Assembly (NCBI GenBank): GCA_015069365.1
Contig: SVIT01000001.1
Location: 1-64,000, forward strand
Direction of reading: 5' to 3'
Source: Clostridiales bacterium
Lineage (GTDB): Bacteria > Bacillota > Clostridia > Christensenellales > Borkfalkiaceae
DNA: 64,000 nucleotides
The notes under the pieces were generated by a model that saw nothing but the letters and a program-made list of their open reading frames with translations, did no database searches and was not told the DNA's origin. A program made the translations under genes and the position numbers. Positions 1-7,992 of the stretch are shown here, in pieces. Within the stretch, counting starts at the first letter, position 1; the number at the start of each line of letters is the position of its first letter.

Positions 1-150
1 TTGCGCGAGGAAGAATTACCCTATGCAGACAAAATGTTAGACGCCGCGGCACAGACTTACGTAGCCGCCCTGCTCACTTCCCTTATCTATTTCTTGCGGT
101 TTGCGGTGTGGGTATTCCTTTTGTTCGGCGGCAGAAACAGAAGGAGATGA
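1..150 (+). CDS. YugP-like zinc metallopeptidase, C-terminal fragment
   Basis: The reading frame is open from base 1 and stops at 148-150, giving the last 49 residues of a protein that begins outside the window. The fragment has a short Ala-rich helix (DAAAQTYVAALLTS) followed by a hydrophobic segment and a basic end (GGRNRRR). This is how membrane-bound neutral zinc metallopeptidases of the YugP family (Zn_peptidase_2) end; the catalytic HExxH part would lie upstream. The stop is five bases before the next start and overlaps its ribosome binding site, so the two genes are probably co-transcribed. Identification rests on the C-terminal pattern only. Confidence 0.6.
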   Translation: MREEELPYADKMLDAAAQTYVAALLTSLIYFLRFAVWVFLLFGGRNRRR

Positions 151-154
151 CGAG

Positions 155-859
155 ATGAAAAAAGACGGCGTGTTGATGATTGCTCATCGCGGGTTATCCG
201 GGCTGATTTTGGAAAACACCTGCGAAGCCTTTGAAATGGCGGGACAAAGAAGTTATTACGGGATTGAGACGGACGTTCACGTAACAAAGGATGGAAAATA
301 TATCATTGCGCATGATGATGATTTGCGGCGTATTGCGGGTCTGGATATGGTGATTGAAGAAAGCGATTACGAAGATTTGCGCGCTCTTCGTTTTAAAGAT
401 CCCTACCGTAAAGACTGCGCCACGAGCTTTTTTCTTCCATCGTTAGAAGAATATTGCAAGATTTGCAAAAAATACGGAAAGCAGGCGATTTTGGAATTAA
501 AAAACCGCATGACCCCGAAAGACGTTGAGGGGATTGCGGCAGCGGTAACGGAATACGGATGGTTTGAAAGAACGACGTTCATTTCCTTTTCAGGAGAAAA
601 CTTGGTCGACCTTAGAAAAGCTTATCCGACAGCGAACGTGCAGTTTTTGGTCGAGGAATGCACAGAAGAAGAGCTTGCGTTTATGATCGAGAACAACTTC
701 GACGCGGATATACAATGGGACAGAGTTACGAAAAACGCGGTGGAAAGATTGCACGGCGCGGGATTGAAAGTGAACTGCTGGACGGTGGACGAAGAGGAAC
801 ACGCAAAGAGAGTAAAAGCCTGCGGGGTGGATTATATTACGAGCAATATATTAGAATAA
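155..859 (+). CDS. Glycerophosphodiester phosphodiesterase family protein
   Basis: A 234-residue cytosolic TIM-barrel enzyme expected to hydrolyse glycerophosphodiesters to glycerol 3-phosphate and an alcohol. Family residues are visible: HRG at 11-13, EN at 20-21, the metal-binding E38xD40 in GIETDVHVTKDG, and HDDD at 53-56. There is no signal peptide, so it acts inside the cell. The ATG at 155 was chosen because AAGGAGA lies eight bases upstream; the longer upstream frame has no ribosome binding site and overlaps the preceding gene. A strong terminator follows at once, so it is the last gene of its operon. Confidence 0.88.
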   Translation: MKKDGVLMIAHRGLSGLILENTCEAFEMAGQRSYYGIETDVHVTKDGKYIIAHDDDLRRIAGLDMVIEESDYEDLRALRFKDPYRKDCATSFFLPSLEEYCKICKKYGKQAILELKNRMTPKDVEGIAAAVTEYGWFERTTFISFSGENLVDLRKAYPTANVQFLVEECTEEELAFMIENNFDADIQWDRVTKNAVERLHGAGLKVNCWTVDEEEHAKRVKACGVDYITSNILE

Positions 860-865
860 AAAAAG

Positions 866-900
866 GCGGAGTCGATTGTTTGATTGAACTCCGCGTTTTT
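866..900 (+). terminator. Intrinsic terminator
   Basis: Seven-base-pair stem GCGGAGT/ACTCCGC followed by CGTTTTT, just after the glycerophosphodiesterase stop codon. Confidence 0.85.
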
Positions 901-930
901 ATTCAACGTAAAAAGTAAAAAGACAACGAA

Positions 931-962
931 AAAGAACCCCCGAGGCAAAATGGGGGTTCTTT
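931..962. terminator. Bidirectional terminator between convergent genes
   Basis: AAAGAACCCCC pairs with GGGGGTTCTTT. It sits 17 bases beyond the stop of the leftward gene at 979 and works as a T-tract terminator on both strands. Confidence 0.85.
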
Positions 963-978
963 CTTTTCGCTTTAAGTA

Positions 979-1479
979 TTAATAGGTAGTGAAGGTGATT
1001 TTAGGCTGATAAGCATAATCTTCTTCGACATACTTAGAAGTGGTATGCTTTACTCTCCATTTTCTAACCTTAATGGGAAGCCACAAACCGTAGATACCAA
1101 TAGTGATAACGGTGAGGAACGTCCATTTAATATAGTTACCGAACAACTGGAGTGCAGTACCATTGAACTTCAACTTGTTGCCACTAATAACAGTGTGCTT
1201 CGTTTCCCATTTAATGAACTTGATTTCAGCCCAGCAGATACCGATAGCAGCAATAATTGCGCCGATAACGATAAGAGCGATATTAACGGGATTAGCGAGG
1301 TCTTCAGCCAATTTGTTTTCGTTCTTGATAACGTTCATGGTTGCAAGGAAAGCACCAACGCCAACCATAATTGCAACAACAAGAGCCATCATAATGAAGC
1401 AACCAATAAGACTAAGTAAACCGCCACTAAAAACAGAAGCGCTTTCAAAAGATTCTACGTTCTTTTTCTTCTTTGCCAT
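979..1479 (-). CDS. Small membrane protein with a DUF898/YjgN-like C-terminal segment, copy A
   Basis: A 166-residue protein with a Lys-rich N-terminus (MAKKKKN) and three clear hydrophobic segments: about 20-45, 68-90 and 115-140. The third contains LFGNYIKWTFLTVITIGIYG followed by LWLPIKVRKW and a KHT motif. That pattern resembles the repeated unit of DUF898 (YjgN-like) membrane proteins, but this protein is much shorter. The function is unknown. The start at 1479 has AGGAGG seven bases upstream and is preferred to the longer frame. It is a paralogue of the gene at 1650-2153, and each has its own promoter and terminator, so they are separate transcription units. Confidence 0.7.
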   Translation of the reverse strand: MAKKKKNVESFESASVFSGGLLSLIGCFIMMALVVAIMVGVGAFLATMNVIKNENKLAEDLANPVNIALIVIGAIIAAIGICWAEIKFIKWETKHTVISGNKLKFNGTALQLFGNYIKWTFLTVITIGIYGLWLPIKVRKWRVKHTTSKYVEEDYAYQPKITFTTY

Positions 1480-1531
1480 AACTTTACCTCCTTTTATGCG
1501 AAAAGCATAGATTTCAATAATACGTATAAAC

Positions 1532-1560
1532 ATTATACAATAATAAAATATTTTTGTCAA
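1532..1560 (-). promoter_or_regulatory. Sigma-A promoter for copy A
   Basis: Leftward TTGACA (1555-1560), 17-base spacer, TATAAT (1532-1537). Confidence 0.85.
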
Positions 1561-1593
1561 TAAAGAATTGTGATAAAATTTAAACTTTTTTTA

Positions 1594-1622
1594 AAAAAAG
1601 CTCCGATTTTACTCGGAGCTTT
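1594..1622 (-). terminator. Intrinsic terminator of copy B
   Basis: Stem AAGCTCCGA/TCGGAGCTT, followed on the minus strand by a long T-run. It lies 28 bases beyond the stop of the gene at 1650. Confidence 0.85.
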
Positions 1623-1649
1623 CAGATTTTCGCTTATGTAACCGACAGA

Positions 1650-2153
1650 TTAGTTCTGAGGGTAGGTGTAGAAAGAAACTTGGGGCTGAGGATAGCCAGC
1701 ATTTTCGTTAACAACAGCCGTAGCAGTGGTGTGCTTAGCTTTCCAGTTTCTAACTTTGATGGGAAGCCACAAACCATAGATACCAACGGTGATAACGGTC
1801 AGGAACAACCATTTAATGCAGGTGCCAAGAAGCTGGAATGCGTTAGCGTCAAACTTGAATTCGTTATTGCTGATAACGAAGTGTTTTGCTTCCCATTTCA
1901 TAAACTTGATACCAGCCCATGCAAGACCGATCAATACGCAAATAGCTGCAACAACGATGGCTGCGATATGTACAGGGTTTTTGAAATCAATTTTGAATTG
2001 GGTAAGTCCGTAAACTACACCAACGCCGATACCAGCCATGATCCCGAAAACGAGGAGCATAACGATGCCGCAACCGATGAGGTTACGTAAGCGACCATTG
2101 AATCCAGAAACGGTGGTGCTTACTTCTTGAGTGTTCTTGTTCTTTTTTGCCAT
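1650..2153 (-). CDS. Small membrane protein with a DUF898/YjgN-like C-terminal segment, copy B
   Basis: A 167-residue paralogue of the preceding gene with the same plan: a short KKNK-rich start, two N-terminal hydrophobic segments, then LLGTCIKWLFLTVITVGIYG and LWLPIKVRNWKAKHT. The two proteins are most alike in the third segment and differ in the N-terminal tail and the C-terminal Tyr/Pro-rich end. The start is supported by AAAGGAGG six to seven bases upstream. It has its own promoter. No function can be assigned; a membrane role is inferred only from hydropathy. Confidence 0.7.
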   Translation of the reverse strand: MAKKNKNTQEVSTTVSGFNGRLRNLIGCGIVMLLVFGIMAGIGVGVVYGLTQFKIDFKNPVHIAAIVVAAICVLIGLAWAGIKFMKWEAKHFVISNNEFKFDANAFQLLGTCIKWLFLTVITVGIYGLWLPIKVRNWKAKHTTATAVVNENAGYPQPQVSFYTYPQN

Positions 2154-2220
2154 TTTTTGCCTCCTTTACCCCTACCGCATAATGCGAAAAGCGTAATACT
2201 TAAATTTATTTGGTAAATGT

Positions 2221-2249
2221 ATTATACTATATTAAAAATGTTTTGTCAA
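2221..2249 (-). promoter_or_regulatory. Sigma-A promoter for copy B
   Basis: Leftward TTGACA (2244-2249), 17-base spacer, TATAAT (2221-2226): a perfect consensus match. Confidence 0.88.
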
Positions 2250-2371
2250 TAAAAAAATTAATTATTTTCAAAAAAATGTCATAAAATTTTATGATTTTTT
2301 GTAAAACGAAAAATCAATAAGAAAAGGATAGAAATCGTAAAAAGATTTTTTGCAACAAACGCCTAAAATTA

Positions 2372-2400
2372 TTGACGAAAGGGAAAAAGTATGGTAAAAT
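2372..2400 (+). promoter_or_regulatory. Sigma-A promoter for gap
   Basis: TTGACG (2372-2377), 17-base spacer, TAAAAT (2395-2400) with an extended TGG. It leaves a leader of about 95 bases before gap. Confidence 0.85.
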
Positions 2401-2501
2401 GATATTTGGACAAGAGCGGTTTCGCGTTGATTAAGGTGTACCGCGAGTAAGACTATGTCACAAAAAACAAATTTTTTTCATATATTGGAGGAACATTAAT
2501 T

Positions 2502-3521
2502 ATGGCAAACGTAAAAGTTGCAATCAACGGCTTTGGCCGTATCGGTCGTCTTGCGTTCAGACAGATGTTCGGCGCAGAAGGTTATGAAGTAGTCGCTATC
2601 AACGACCTTACCAGCCCTTCGATGCTCGCTCACCTTTTGAAGTATGACTCTGCACAGGGCAGATATGCGCTTGCAGACACCGTATCCGCTGACGATGCAG
2701 CAGGCACGATCACGGTTAACGGTCAAACGATCAAAATTTACGCAGAAAAAGACGCTGTTAACTGCCCTTGGGGTGAACTTGACGTAGACGTTGTATTGGA
2801 ATGCACCGGTTTCTATACGTCCAAGGCAAAATCCGAAGCGCACATCAAAGCAGGCGCAAAGAAAGTTGTTATTTCCGCACCCGCAGGCAACGATCTTCCT
2901 ACCGTTGTATACAGCGTAAACGAAAAGACTCTTTCCAAAGCAGACACGATCATTTCCGCAGCATCCTGCACGACGAACTGCTTGGCACCTATGGCAAACA
3001 CGCTTAACAAGCTTTCCAAGATCAAGAAAGGTTATATGACCACGATCCACGCATACACTGGCGACCAGATGGTACTTGACGGACCTCACAGAAAGGGCGA
3101 CCTTCGCCGTGCACGTGCAGCAGCTGTTAATATCGTACCCAACTCTACTGGTGCAGCAAAAGCTATCGGTCTTGTTATTCCCGAACTCAACGGCGTATTG
3201 GACGGTTGTGCACAGCGTGTACCCGTTCCTACCGGTTCCTTGACGCAGCTTGTAGCAGTATGTGAAGGCGAAGTTGACGCAGCTACGGTAAACGCAGCGA
3301 TGAAAGCGGCAGCATCCGCATCCTTCGGTTACACGGAAGAAGAAATCGTATCTTCCGACGTTATCGGTATCACGTATGGTTCGTTGTTTGATGCAACGCA
3401 GACGAAGTGCATGCCCATGGGTGATGGCACGACGCTTGTTAAGGTTGTATCTTGGTACGACAATGAAAACTCCTACACCAGCCAGATGGTAAGAACGATT
3501 AAGTATTTTGCAGAACTTTAA
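2502..3521 (+). CDS. gap: Glyceraldehyde-3-phosphate dehydrogenase, type I
   Basis: A 339-residue glycolytic enzyme converting glyceraldehyde 3-phosphate, phosphate and NAD to 1,3-bisphosphoglycerate. The Rossmann motif INGFGRIGR is at 8-16. Asp35 indicates NAD rather than NADP preference. The catalytic Cys156 lies in ASCTTNC and its partner His183 in [10 protein letters not shown]. The C-terminal [13 protein letters not shown] signature is intact. GGAGG lies upstream of the ATG. It faces fba across a palindrome-rich spacer, so two glycolytic genes are neighbours here. Codon use is strongly biased, as expected for a highly expressed gene. Confidence 0.97.
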   Translation: MANVKVAINGFGRIGRLAFRQMFGAEGYEVVAINDLTSPSMLAHLLKYDSAQGRYALADTVSADDAAGTITVNGQTIKIYAEKDAVNCPWGELDVDVVLECTGFYTSKAKSEAHIKAGAKKVVISAPAGNDLPTVVYSVNEKTLSKADTIISAASCTTNCLAPMANTLNKLSKIKKGYMTTIHAYTGDQMVLDGPHRKGDLRRARAAAVNIVPNSTGAAKAIGLVIPELNGVLDGCAQRVPVPTGSLTQLVAVCEGEVDAATVNAAMKAAASASFGYTEEEIVSSDVIGITYGSLFDATQTKCMPMGDGTTLVKVVSWYDNENSYTSQMVRTIKYFAEL

Positions 3522-3549
3522 TCGTAAGGGAGTAAAACTAAAAAACAGA

Positions 3550-3577
3550 AACCTCCGCTGAAAAGCGGAGGTTTTTT
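3550..3577 (+). terminator. Intrinsic terminator of gap
   Basis: Stem AACCTCCGC/GCGGAGGTT followed by TTTTT. Confidence 0.88.
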
Positions 3578-3589
3578 GCTGTTAGAGCA

Positions 3590-4078
3590 TACCATGTCCG
3601 AAATGAACGCAACCCGCATCCGACAAAGGGTCAAGGGACGTGGTCCCTTGTCGGGGAGGCAGAGGGGCGGAGAGCCCCTCGCAAAGAAGGTACTCCTAAA
3701 AGCAACTGAAAGTTGCGTTACTACCGTGTAAGCGGTCAATCGCCGAAAGGCGAGAGGGTAACGACAAAGGGTCAAGGGACGTGGTCCCTTGCGGATTGTA
3801 AAGGCAGAGCCTTTACGCCTCGACGGCAGTCGCCACCGCAGGTGGAATATAGCCTTTCCAAAAGCAACTGAAAGTTGCGTTATAATTATACACCGCAAAG
3901 CGGTGTGAAACCGCCAAAGGCGGTAGTATCGCAAGCTAACGCTTGCTTTTGTGGGTACCCTTTTGCGCTATTCGCGCAACCGCTGACGCGGGGTCGCAAA
4001 GGCTCCGCCTCTGCACACCGCAAGGGACTATGCCCCTTGACCCCGTGTAGGGGTAAGGGTGCACCAGGTATGCGTTGA
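3590..4078. repeat. Palindrome-rich intergenic mosaic between gap and fba
   Basis: About 490 bases without a credible gene, made of short hairpins and dispersed repeats. A 30-base element is repeated exactly at 3621-3650 and 3762-3791 (core AAGGGACGTGGTCCCTT), with a diverged inverted copy at 4021-4043. A second element containing GCAACTGAAAGTTGC is repeated exactly at 3698-3720 and 3860-3882. Other small stem-loops include CCGCAAAGCGG, CCGCCAAAGGCGG and GCAAGCTAACGCTTGC. Open frames here have no ribosome binding sites and are by-products of the repeats. The motif CAGGTATGCGTTGA ends the block at 4065-4078. Confidence 0.75.
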
Positions 4079-4095
4079 ATGGTAATTTGCAAATA

Positions 4096-4121
4096 AAAAA
4101 GATGCGAAAAATCGCATCTTT
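4096..4121 (-). terminator. Intrinsic terminator of fba
   Basis: Stem AAGATGCGA/TCGCATCTT, with a T-run on the minus strand, 11 bases beyond the fba stop. Confidence 0.85.
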
Positions 4122-4131
4122 TTATCTTTCA

Positions 4132-5070
4132 TTAAAACGCTTTGCCTGCCGAACCGAGAACGTTCACGATCTTGTGTTTTACGATCTCTTTCATCATTGC
4201 ACGTGCGTCGCCAAGGTATTGACGAGGGTCGAAGTGACCAGGGAATTCGCTGAAGTGCTGACGGATTGCCGCCGTGAACGCTACGCGAAGGTCGCTGTCA
4301 ATGTTGATCTTGCAAACTGCCATCTGCGCCGCTTTGCGGAGTTCGGATTCGGGAATACCGATCGCGTCGGGCATGTGACCGCCGAACTTGTTGACGATTG
4401 CAACTTTGTCTTGAGGTACGGAAGATGCACCGTGCAATACGATGGGGAAACCAGGCAATCTCTTGCCGATTTCTTCCAAAATGTCCAAACGGAGTTTGGG
4501 ATCCTGACCGGGCTTGAATTTGTAAGCGCCGTGAGAAGTACCGATTGCGATAGCGAGCGAGTCAATCCCCGTTCTTTCCGTGAATTCCTGTACTTCGTCG
4601 GGAGAGGTGAACTGTGCGTCAGCCGCGTCAACGTTTACGTCGTCTTCGATACCTGCAAGCTTGCCAAGTTCCGCTTCAACAACAACGCCGTGGTCGTGCG
4701 CGTATTCAACAACTTTCTTCGTGATTGCAATGTTTTCTTCCCAAGGCTTGGAAGAAGCGTCGATCATAACGGAAGTGAAACCGCTGTCGATAGAAGCTTT
4801 ACAGATTTCGAAATCTGCACCGTGGTCAAGGTGCATAGCAACGGGAATATCCGTCGTTTCTACGGCAGCTTGTACAAGGTGTCTAAGATATACGGGATTA
4901 GCGTATTTTCTTGCGCCAGCGGAAACCTGCAAAATAACGGGAGATTTTTCTTCGTTAGCCGCTTCAACGATCGCCTGGATCATTTCCATGTTGTTTACGT
5001 TGAACGCACCGATTGCATATTTCCCTTCGTACGCTTTTTTGAACATTTCGGTAGTAGTTACCAAAGGCAT
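4132..5070 (-). CDS. fba: Class II fructose-bisphosphate aldolase
   Basis: A 312-residue zinc-dependent aldolase cleaving fructose 1,6-bisphosphate to dihydroxyacetone phosphate and glyceraldehyde 3-phosphate. The catalytic Asp82 and zinc ligand His83 are in HLDHG. Further zinc ligands are His179 (GTSHG) and His212 (LHGASS). The VEAELG segment near 130-135 is typical of the family. GGAGG lies upstream of the ATG at 5070. It is a single-gene transcription unit with its own promoter and terminator, convergent with gap. Confidence 0.96.
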   Translation of the reverse strand: MPLVTTTEMFKKAYEGKYAIGAFNVNNMEMIQAIVEAANEEKSPVILQVSAGARKYANPVYLRHLVQAAVETTDIPVAMHLDHGADFEICKASIDSGFTSVMIDASSKPWEENIAITKKVVEYAHDHGVVVEAELGKLAGIEDDVNVDAADAQFTSPDEVQEFTERTGIDSLAIAIGTSHGAYKFKPGQDPKLRLDILEEIGKRLPGFPIVLHGASSVPQDKVAIVNKFGGHMPDAIGIPESELRKAAQMAVCKINIDSDLRVAFTAAIRQHFSEFPGHFDPRQYLGDARAMMKEIVKHKIVNVLGSAGKAF

Positions 5071-5114
5071 AATATTAATCCTCCAAAAGATTTTACTTTT
5101 TTTCGTGCGAAATT

Positions 5115-5143
5115 ATTATACCCCATTTTTCATAAAAATGCAA
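5115..5143 (-). promoter_or_regulatory. Sigma-A promoter for fba
   Basis: Leftward TTGCAT (5138-5143), 17-base spacer, TATAAT (5115-5120). The stretch from here to 5340 is A-rich and shows nothing else convincing. Confidence 0.8.
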
Positions 5144-5340
5144 ACGAATAAGGGGGGCGAAGAAAAAATTAAAATCGCAATTACATTATAATAATATATA
5201 TAGACGAATACGTCTGCGGTTTTACAGACAAGAAATACCTAGAAATCGTTACAAATAAAGGGAAAAAGCAGATAGAGAGGATAAAAAAGAAAAAAAATCA
5301 AAAAAATCAAAAAAAGTTGAAAAAGTCGACGCAAAACAGC

Positions 5341-5369
5341 TTGACTTAAATTTCTTTTCATACTACAAT
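5341..5369 (+). promoter_or_regulatory. Sigma-A promoter for rplM-rpsI
   Basis: TTGACT (5341-5346), 17-base spacer, TACAAT (5364-5369). Confidence 0.82.
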
Positions 5370-5374
5370 AAATA

Positions 5375-5460
5375 GGCAAGCTTAGGGGAACCCCTTGAAA
5401 ACGCCGTTTTTCCCCGTTAGTTGAACGGATTTTAAGAGGCTTCGCAAGGCAAACACACAA
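5375..5460 (+). promoter_or_regulatory. Possible L13-type ribosomal protein leader
   Basis: The rplM transcript has a leader of about 130 bases. It contains AGGGGAACCCCTT, a CCGTTAGTTGAACGG hairpin and AGGCTTCGCAAGGC. Firmicutes rplM-rpsI operons often carry an autoregulatory L13 leader in this position. Position and hairpin content suggest the same here, but I could not match the known consensus base by base. Confidence 0.45.
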
Positions 5461-5506
5461 AACAAGAAAAAGAAAAAATATACACGAAATAAAGGAGTAA
5501 CATATT

Positions 5507-5938
5507 ATGAAAACCTATATGGCACATGCCGAAACGGTTGAAAGAAAATGGTACGTCGTGGATGCGGCAGGTGTTCCTCTCGGACGTCTTGCTAGCCGTG
5601 TCGCTTCCGTACTCCGTGGCAAGAACAAGCCCACTTTCACTCCCAACGTAGACACCGGCGATTTCGTAATCGTTATCAACACCGACAAAGCGGTTTTGAC
5701 TGGTAAGAAGTTGGAAAACAAATTCTATAGATACCACACCGGTTATATCGGCGGTCTTAAAGAAATCTCTTATAAGAAGATGATGGAAGAAAAGAGCGAC
5801 CTCGCCGTATACGAAGCGGTTAAGGGTATGTTGCCCAAGAACAGCCTTGGCAGAGTAATGCTGAAAAAGCTCAAAGTATACAAGGGTGCAGACCACAACC
5901 ACGCTGCACAGAAGCCCGAAGTGCTTAAACTTGACTAA
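5507..5938 (+). CDS. rplM: 50S ribosomal protein L13
   Basis: A 143-residue large-subunit protein of normal length. Recognisable segments are [16 protein letters not shown] near the N-terminus, the [11 protein letters not shown] segment, [12 protein letters not shown], and [10 protein letters not shown] towards the end. AAAGGAG lies upstream of the ATG. The gap to rpsI is 14 bases, the usual L13-S9 operon. Codon use is strongly biased, as expected for ribosomal proteins. Confidence 0.97.
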   Translation: MKTYMAHAETVERKWYVVDAAGVPLGRLASRVASVLRGKNKPTFTPNVDTGDFVIVINTDKAVLTGKKLENKFYRYHTGYIGGLKEISYKKMMEEKSDLAVYEAVKGMLPKNSLGRVMLKKLKVYKGADHNHAAQKPEVLKLD

Positions 5939-5952
5939 GGAGAGGATTGAAA

Positions 5953-6366
5953 ATGGCAAAAGCAAACGTTAAAAAGAAACTTCAATTCTGGGGAACGGGC
6001 AGAAGAAAGAAAGCTATCGCTCGTGTACGTCTTATCCCCGGCGGTAACGGAACGATCGTAATCAATGACCGTACCTTCGAAGATTATTTCCCTCAGGGTA
6101 CGTTGCAATACATCGTTAAACAGCCTCTCGTTGCTGTTGACGTTGAAAGCAAATACGACGTATTCGTAAACGTAATCGGCGGTGGTTACACCGGTCAGGC
6201 AGGCGCTATCCGTCTTGGTATCGCACGTGCTCTTCTCGAAGCAGAAGAAAACAGCCGTCCTACCTTGAAGGCAGCAGGTTTCTTGACCCGCGACCCTCGT
6301 GCAAAGGAAAGAAAGAAGTACGGTTTGAAGAAAGCTCGTCGTGCACCTCAGTTCTCGAAGAGATAA
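5953..6366 (+). CDS. rpsI: 30S ribosomal protein S9
   Basis: A 137-residue small-subunit protein that reaches the decoding site with its C-terminal tail. The family signature [19 protein letters not shown] is present and the protein ends in the universal SKR. The ATG at 5953 is preferred over an in-frame TTG six bases earlier, because GGAGAGG is correctly spaced to the ATG. It is the second gene of the rplM operon, with a terminator 30 bases beyond the stop. Confidence 0.97.
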   Translation: MAKANVKKKLQFWGTGRRKKAIARVRLIPGGNGTIVINDRTFEDYFPQGTLQYIVKQPLVAVDVESKYDVFVNVIGGGYTGQAGAIRLGIARALLEAEENSRPTLKAAGFLTRDPRAKERKKYGLKKARRAPQFSKR

Positions 6367-6397
6367 TTTCAGCCTTACGGCAATCTATCAAAAATTA

Positions 6398-6426
6398 CAG
6401 CGCTCACTTTGTGGGCGCTGTTTTTA
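6398..6426 (+). terminator. Intrinsic terminator of rplM-rpsI
   Basis: Stem CAGCGC/GCGCTG with an extended imperfect base, then TTTTTA. Its downstream half (TGGGCGCTGTTTTTA) recurs exactly at 7885-7899. Confidence 0.85.
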
Positions 6427-6440
6427 CTTGTCCAATGCTA

Positions 6441-6468
6441 TTGACTTTTGTTTAAAATATGGTATAAT
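6441..6468 (+). promoter_or_regulatory. Sigma-A promoter for the small lipoprotein cluster
   Basis: TTGACT (6441-6446), 16-base spacer, TATAAT (6463-6468) within TATGGTATAAT. Confidence 0.83.
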
Positions 6469-6508
6469 GCAATTGATAAGCTTAAATTTGATAAAGGAGC
6501 GAAATTGT

Positions 6509-6904
6509 ATGAAAAAGTTGATAGCATTGTTTTTGACGGTAGTTTGTGGATTGAGCATGGTCGGTTGCAAGTGGATGTATGATGCTCAATATAACGAAAA
6601 CGGTGTTAGTCATTTTTTGGTTATAACAATAGATGAAAGTCAACCGAAAGAGTATGTTGGAGAACTTGAGAATCATAGCATTTACGTTGAAAAACTGAAA
6701 CTGGACGAATTATATTTTATAACTGTAAAAGCAGAAAATATTTCACTTAGCGAGGCTATCATAAAAAAAGTGGTATCAATAGGGGATTGGAGAAAAAACG
6801 CTTGGAATATAGTAAAAGACGGAAATGTCGAAATTTTGCGATACGAGAATTATGAGATTGCTGTAACTAACAGTGATTGTACAATCAGACCTATTACGAA
6901 ATAA
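6509..6904 (+). CDS. Small lipoprotein of unknown function, first of three
   Basis: A 131-residue protein with a lipoprotein signal: MKKL, a hydrophobic core, then a lipobox ending at Cys20 (SMVGC). The mature part is about 111 residues of mixed charge with no motif I recognise. The ATG at 6509 has AAAGGAG upstream, while the longer frame overlaps the terminator. It is the first of three consecutive small lipoprotein genes that are clearly more AT-rich than the ribosomal genes beside them. The three share only the signal-peptide style, not an obvious common sequence. Confidence 0.8.
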   Translation: MKKLIALFLTVVCGLSMVGCKWMYDAQYNENGVSHFLVITIDESQPKEYVGELENHSIYVEKLKLDELYFITVKAENISLSEAIIKKVVSIGDWRKNAWNIVKDGNVEILRYENYEIAVTNSDCTIRPITK

Positions 6905-6945
6905 AAATTCGAAAAGAAAATTAAATTTGTAAAGGAAGTTTTTAT

Positions 6946-7374
6946 ATGAAAAAAACCTTGTCATTAATTTTTCTATTTGTACTTGTAGCGTGCTTGGTTG
7001 GGTGTGTCAATGGGCAAACCCCATTAAAGCTTGTGGAACTTGAAAAATACTCGACTATGACAATAGATGGAACGACGTCTATTGAAGTAGTATACGACTA
7101 TATCAAAGGCGAGAAAACCACATATGAGTTTGTTATTGAAAAGCAAGAACTAATGGAAGAAATAACAACGGAACTATTTAATATGGAGTTAAAGAATTAT
7201 CCTGAAAATCAAGATATCAATTTTTATCAACGGTGGATTACAGTAAATCAAGGTGACAATGAGTATTATATTAACTTGGCTTATACATCCAATGAAAAGG
7301 GTAATAGATATTTGTGTCAATCGCAAAAGGTATGTGAAATCATAGAAAAATACATGGAAGATAATTTGATATAA
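6946..7374 (+). CDS. Small lipoprotein of unknown function, second of three
   Basis: A 142-residue predicted lipoprotein with signal MKKTLSLIFLFVLVACLVGC (lipid Cys20). The mature part contains alternating hydrophobic stretches (TMTIDGTTSIEVVYDY, WITVNQGDNEYYINL), suggesting a small beta-rich extracellular domain. The GGAAG upstream is a modest ribosome binding site. It lies 41 bases after the previous gene and 36 before the next, consistent with one transcript from the promoter at 6441. No family recognised. Confidence 0.8.
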   Translation: MKKTLSLIFLFVLVACLVGCVNGQTPLKLVELEKYSTMTIDGTTSIEVVYDYIKGEKTTYEFVIEKQELMEEITTELFNMELKNYPENQDINFYQRWITVNQGDNEYYINLAYTSNEKGNRYLCQSQKVCEIIEKYMEDNLI

Positions 7375-7410
7375 TAACGCCAAATTTTAATGTTATGAGG
7401 AGCAAGAAAA

Positions 7411-7872
7411 ATGAAAAAAACATTATCTTTATTTTTAACTCTATTAGTATTTAGCTGTTTGTTGTTTAATATGACAGCTTGCGAAACAGACAAGTATAAA
7501 GATTATCACGCAACGAATATGCAAGCAAAGACATTCTCAACAGAATATGATAATTTGATTTTTGAAGCGGATACTGTCAAATTGATTATAGATTATAAAA
7601 CCTATTTGACTTATCGCTTTAATCTTGATTATACCGAAAGTTTCTTTGAGAACAACAATTTGCTTGTGTTTATAGTGCGGAGCTGTTCTTCTGATGAAAT
7701 GAAATTCAGTGAAATAAGAGAAAAAGATGGAATTTTGTATCCTTTATTTGAACGTAAAAAAATAGGAATAAATGAGCCTATAACAGAAGACATTATTATA
7801 TCTTCTTACTGTGTAGAAATATCAAAAGAACTCGAATATAAAGCTGGGGAAATAATTTATAATTATAAGTAG
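7411..7872 (+). CDS. Small lipoprotein of unknown function, third of three
   Basis: A 153-residue predicted lipoprotein with a lipobox NMTAC at Cys24. Its first eight residues (MKKTLSLF) resemble the previous gene's signal peptide, so the signal region may have been duplicated. The mature part shows no known motif. GAGGAG lies upstream of the start. Thirteen bases after the stop comes an exact 15-base copy of the downstream half of the rpsI terminator, so the cluster is bracketed by a direct repeat. Confidence 0.8.
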   Translation: MKKTLSLFLTLLVFSCLLFNMTACETDKYKDYHATNMQAKTFSTEYDNLIFEADTVKLIIDYKTYLTYRFNLDYTESFFENNNLLVFIVRSCSSDEMKFSEIREKDGILYPLFERKKIGINEPITEDIIISSYCVEISKELEYKAGEIIYNYK

Positions 7873-7992
7873 AATTCCAATAACTGGGCGCTGTTTTTAA
7901 TTTTTACAAAACAATAACATTTCATTGGTTATTTACAAACAATCCTGCGGTATACTGTAAGCACAAACATCAGTTAAGGAGGATTGACACAA

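Larger units (their letters stand above)
6412..7899. repeat. Direct repeat TGGGCGCTGTTTTTA bracketing the lipoprotein cluster
   Basis: Exact 15-base copies at 6412-6426 (inside the rpsI terminator) and 7885-7899. The second copy lacks the upstream stem, so it is not a terminator by itself. Confidence 0.7.

Noticed and set aside
3518-4092. Short proteins between gap and fba
   Set aside because: The frames consist of repeat and palindrome sequence, lack ribosome binding sites and overlap the gap terminator.
4075-5151. A 358-residue frame opposite fba
   Set aside because: It is a mirror of the biased codon use of fba, has no ribosome binding site and is Arg/Phe/Val-rich. The same applies to long antisense frames at 2496-3089, 9489-10745, 57267-58430, 58797-59939 and 60275-61570.
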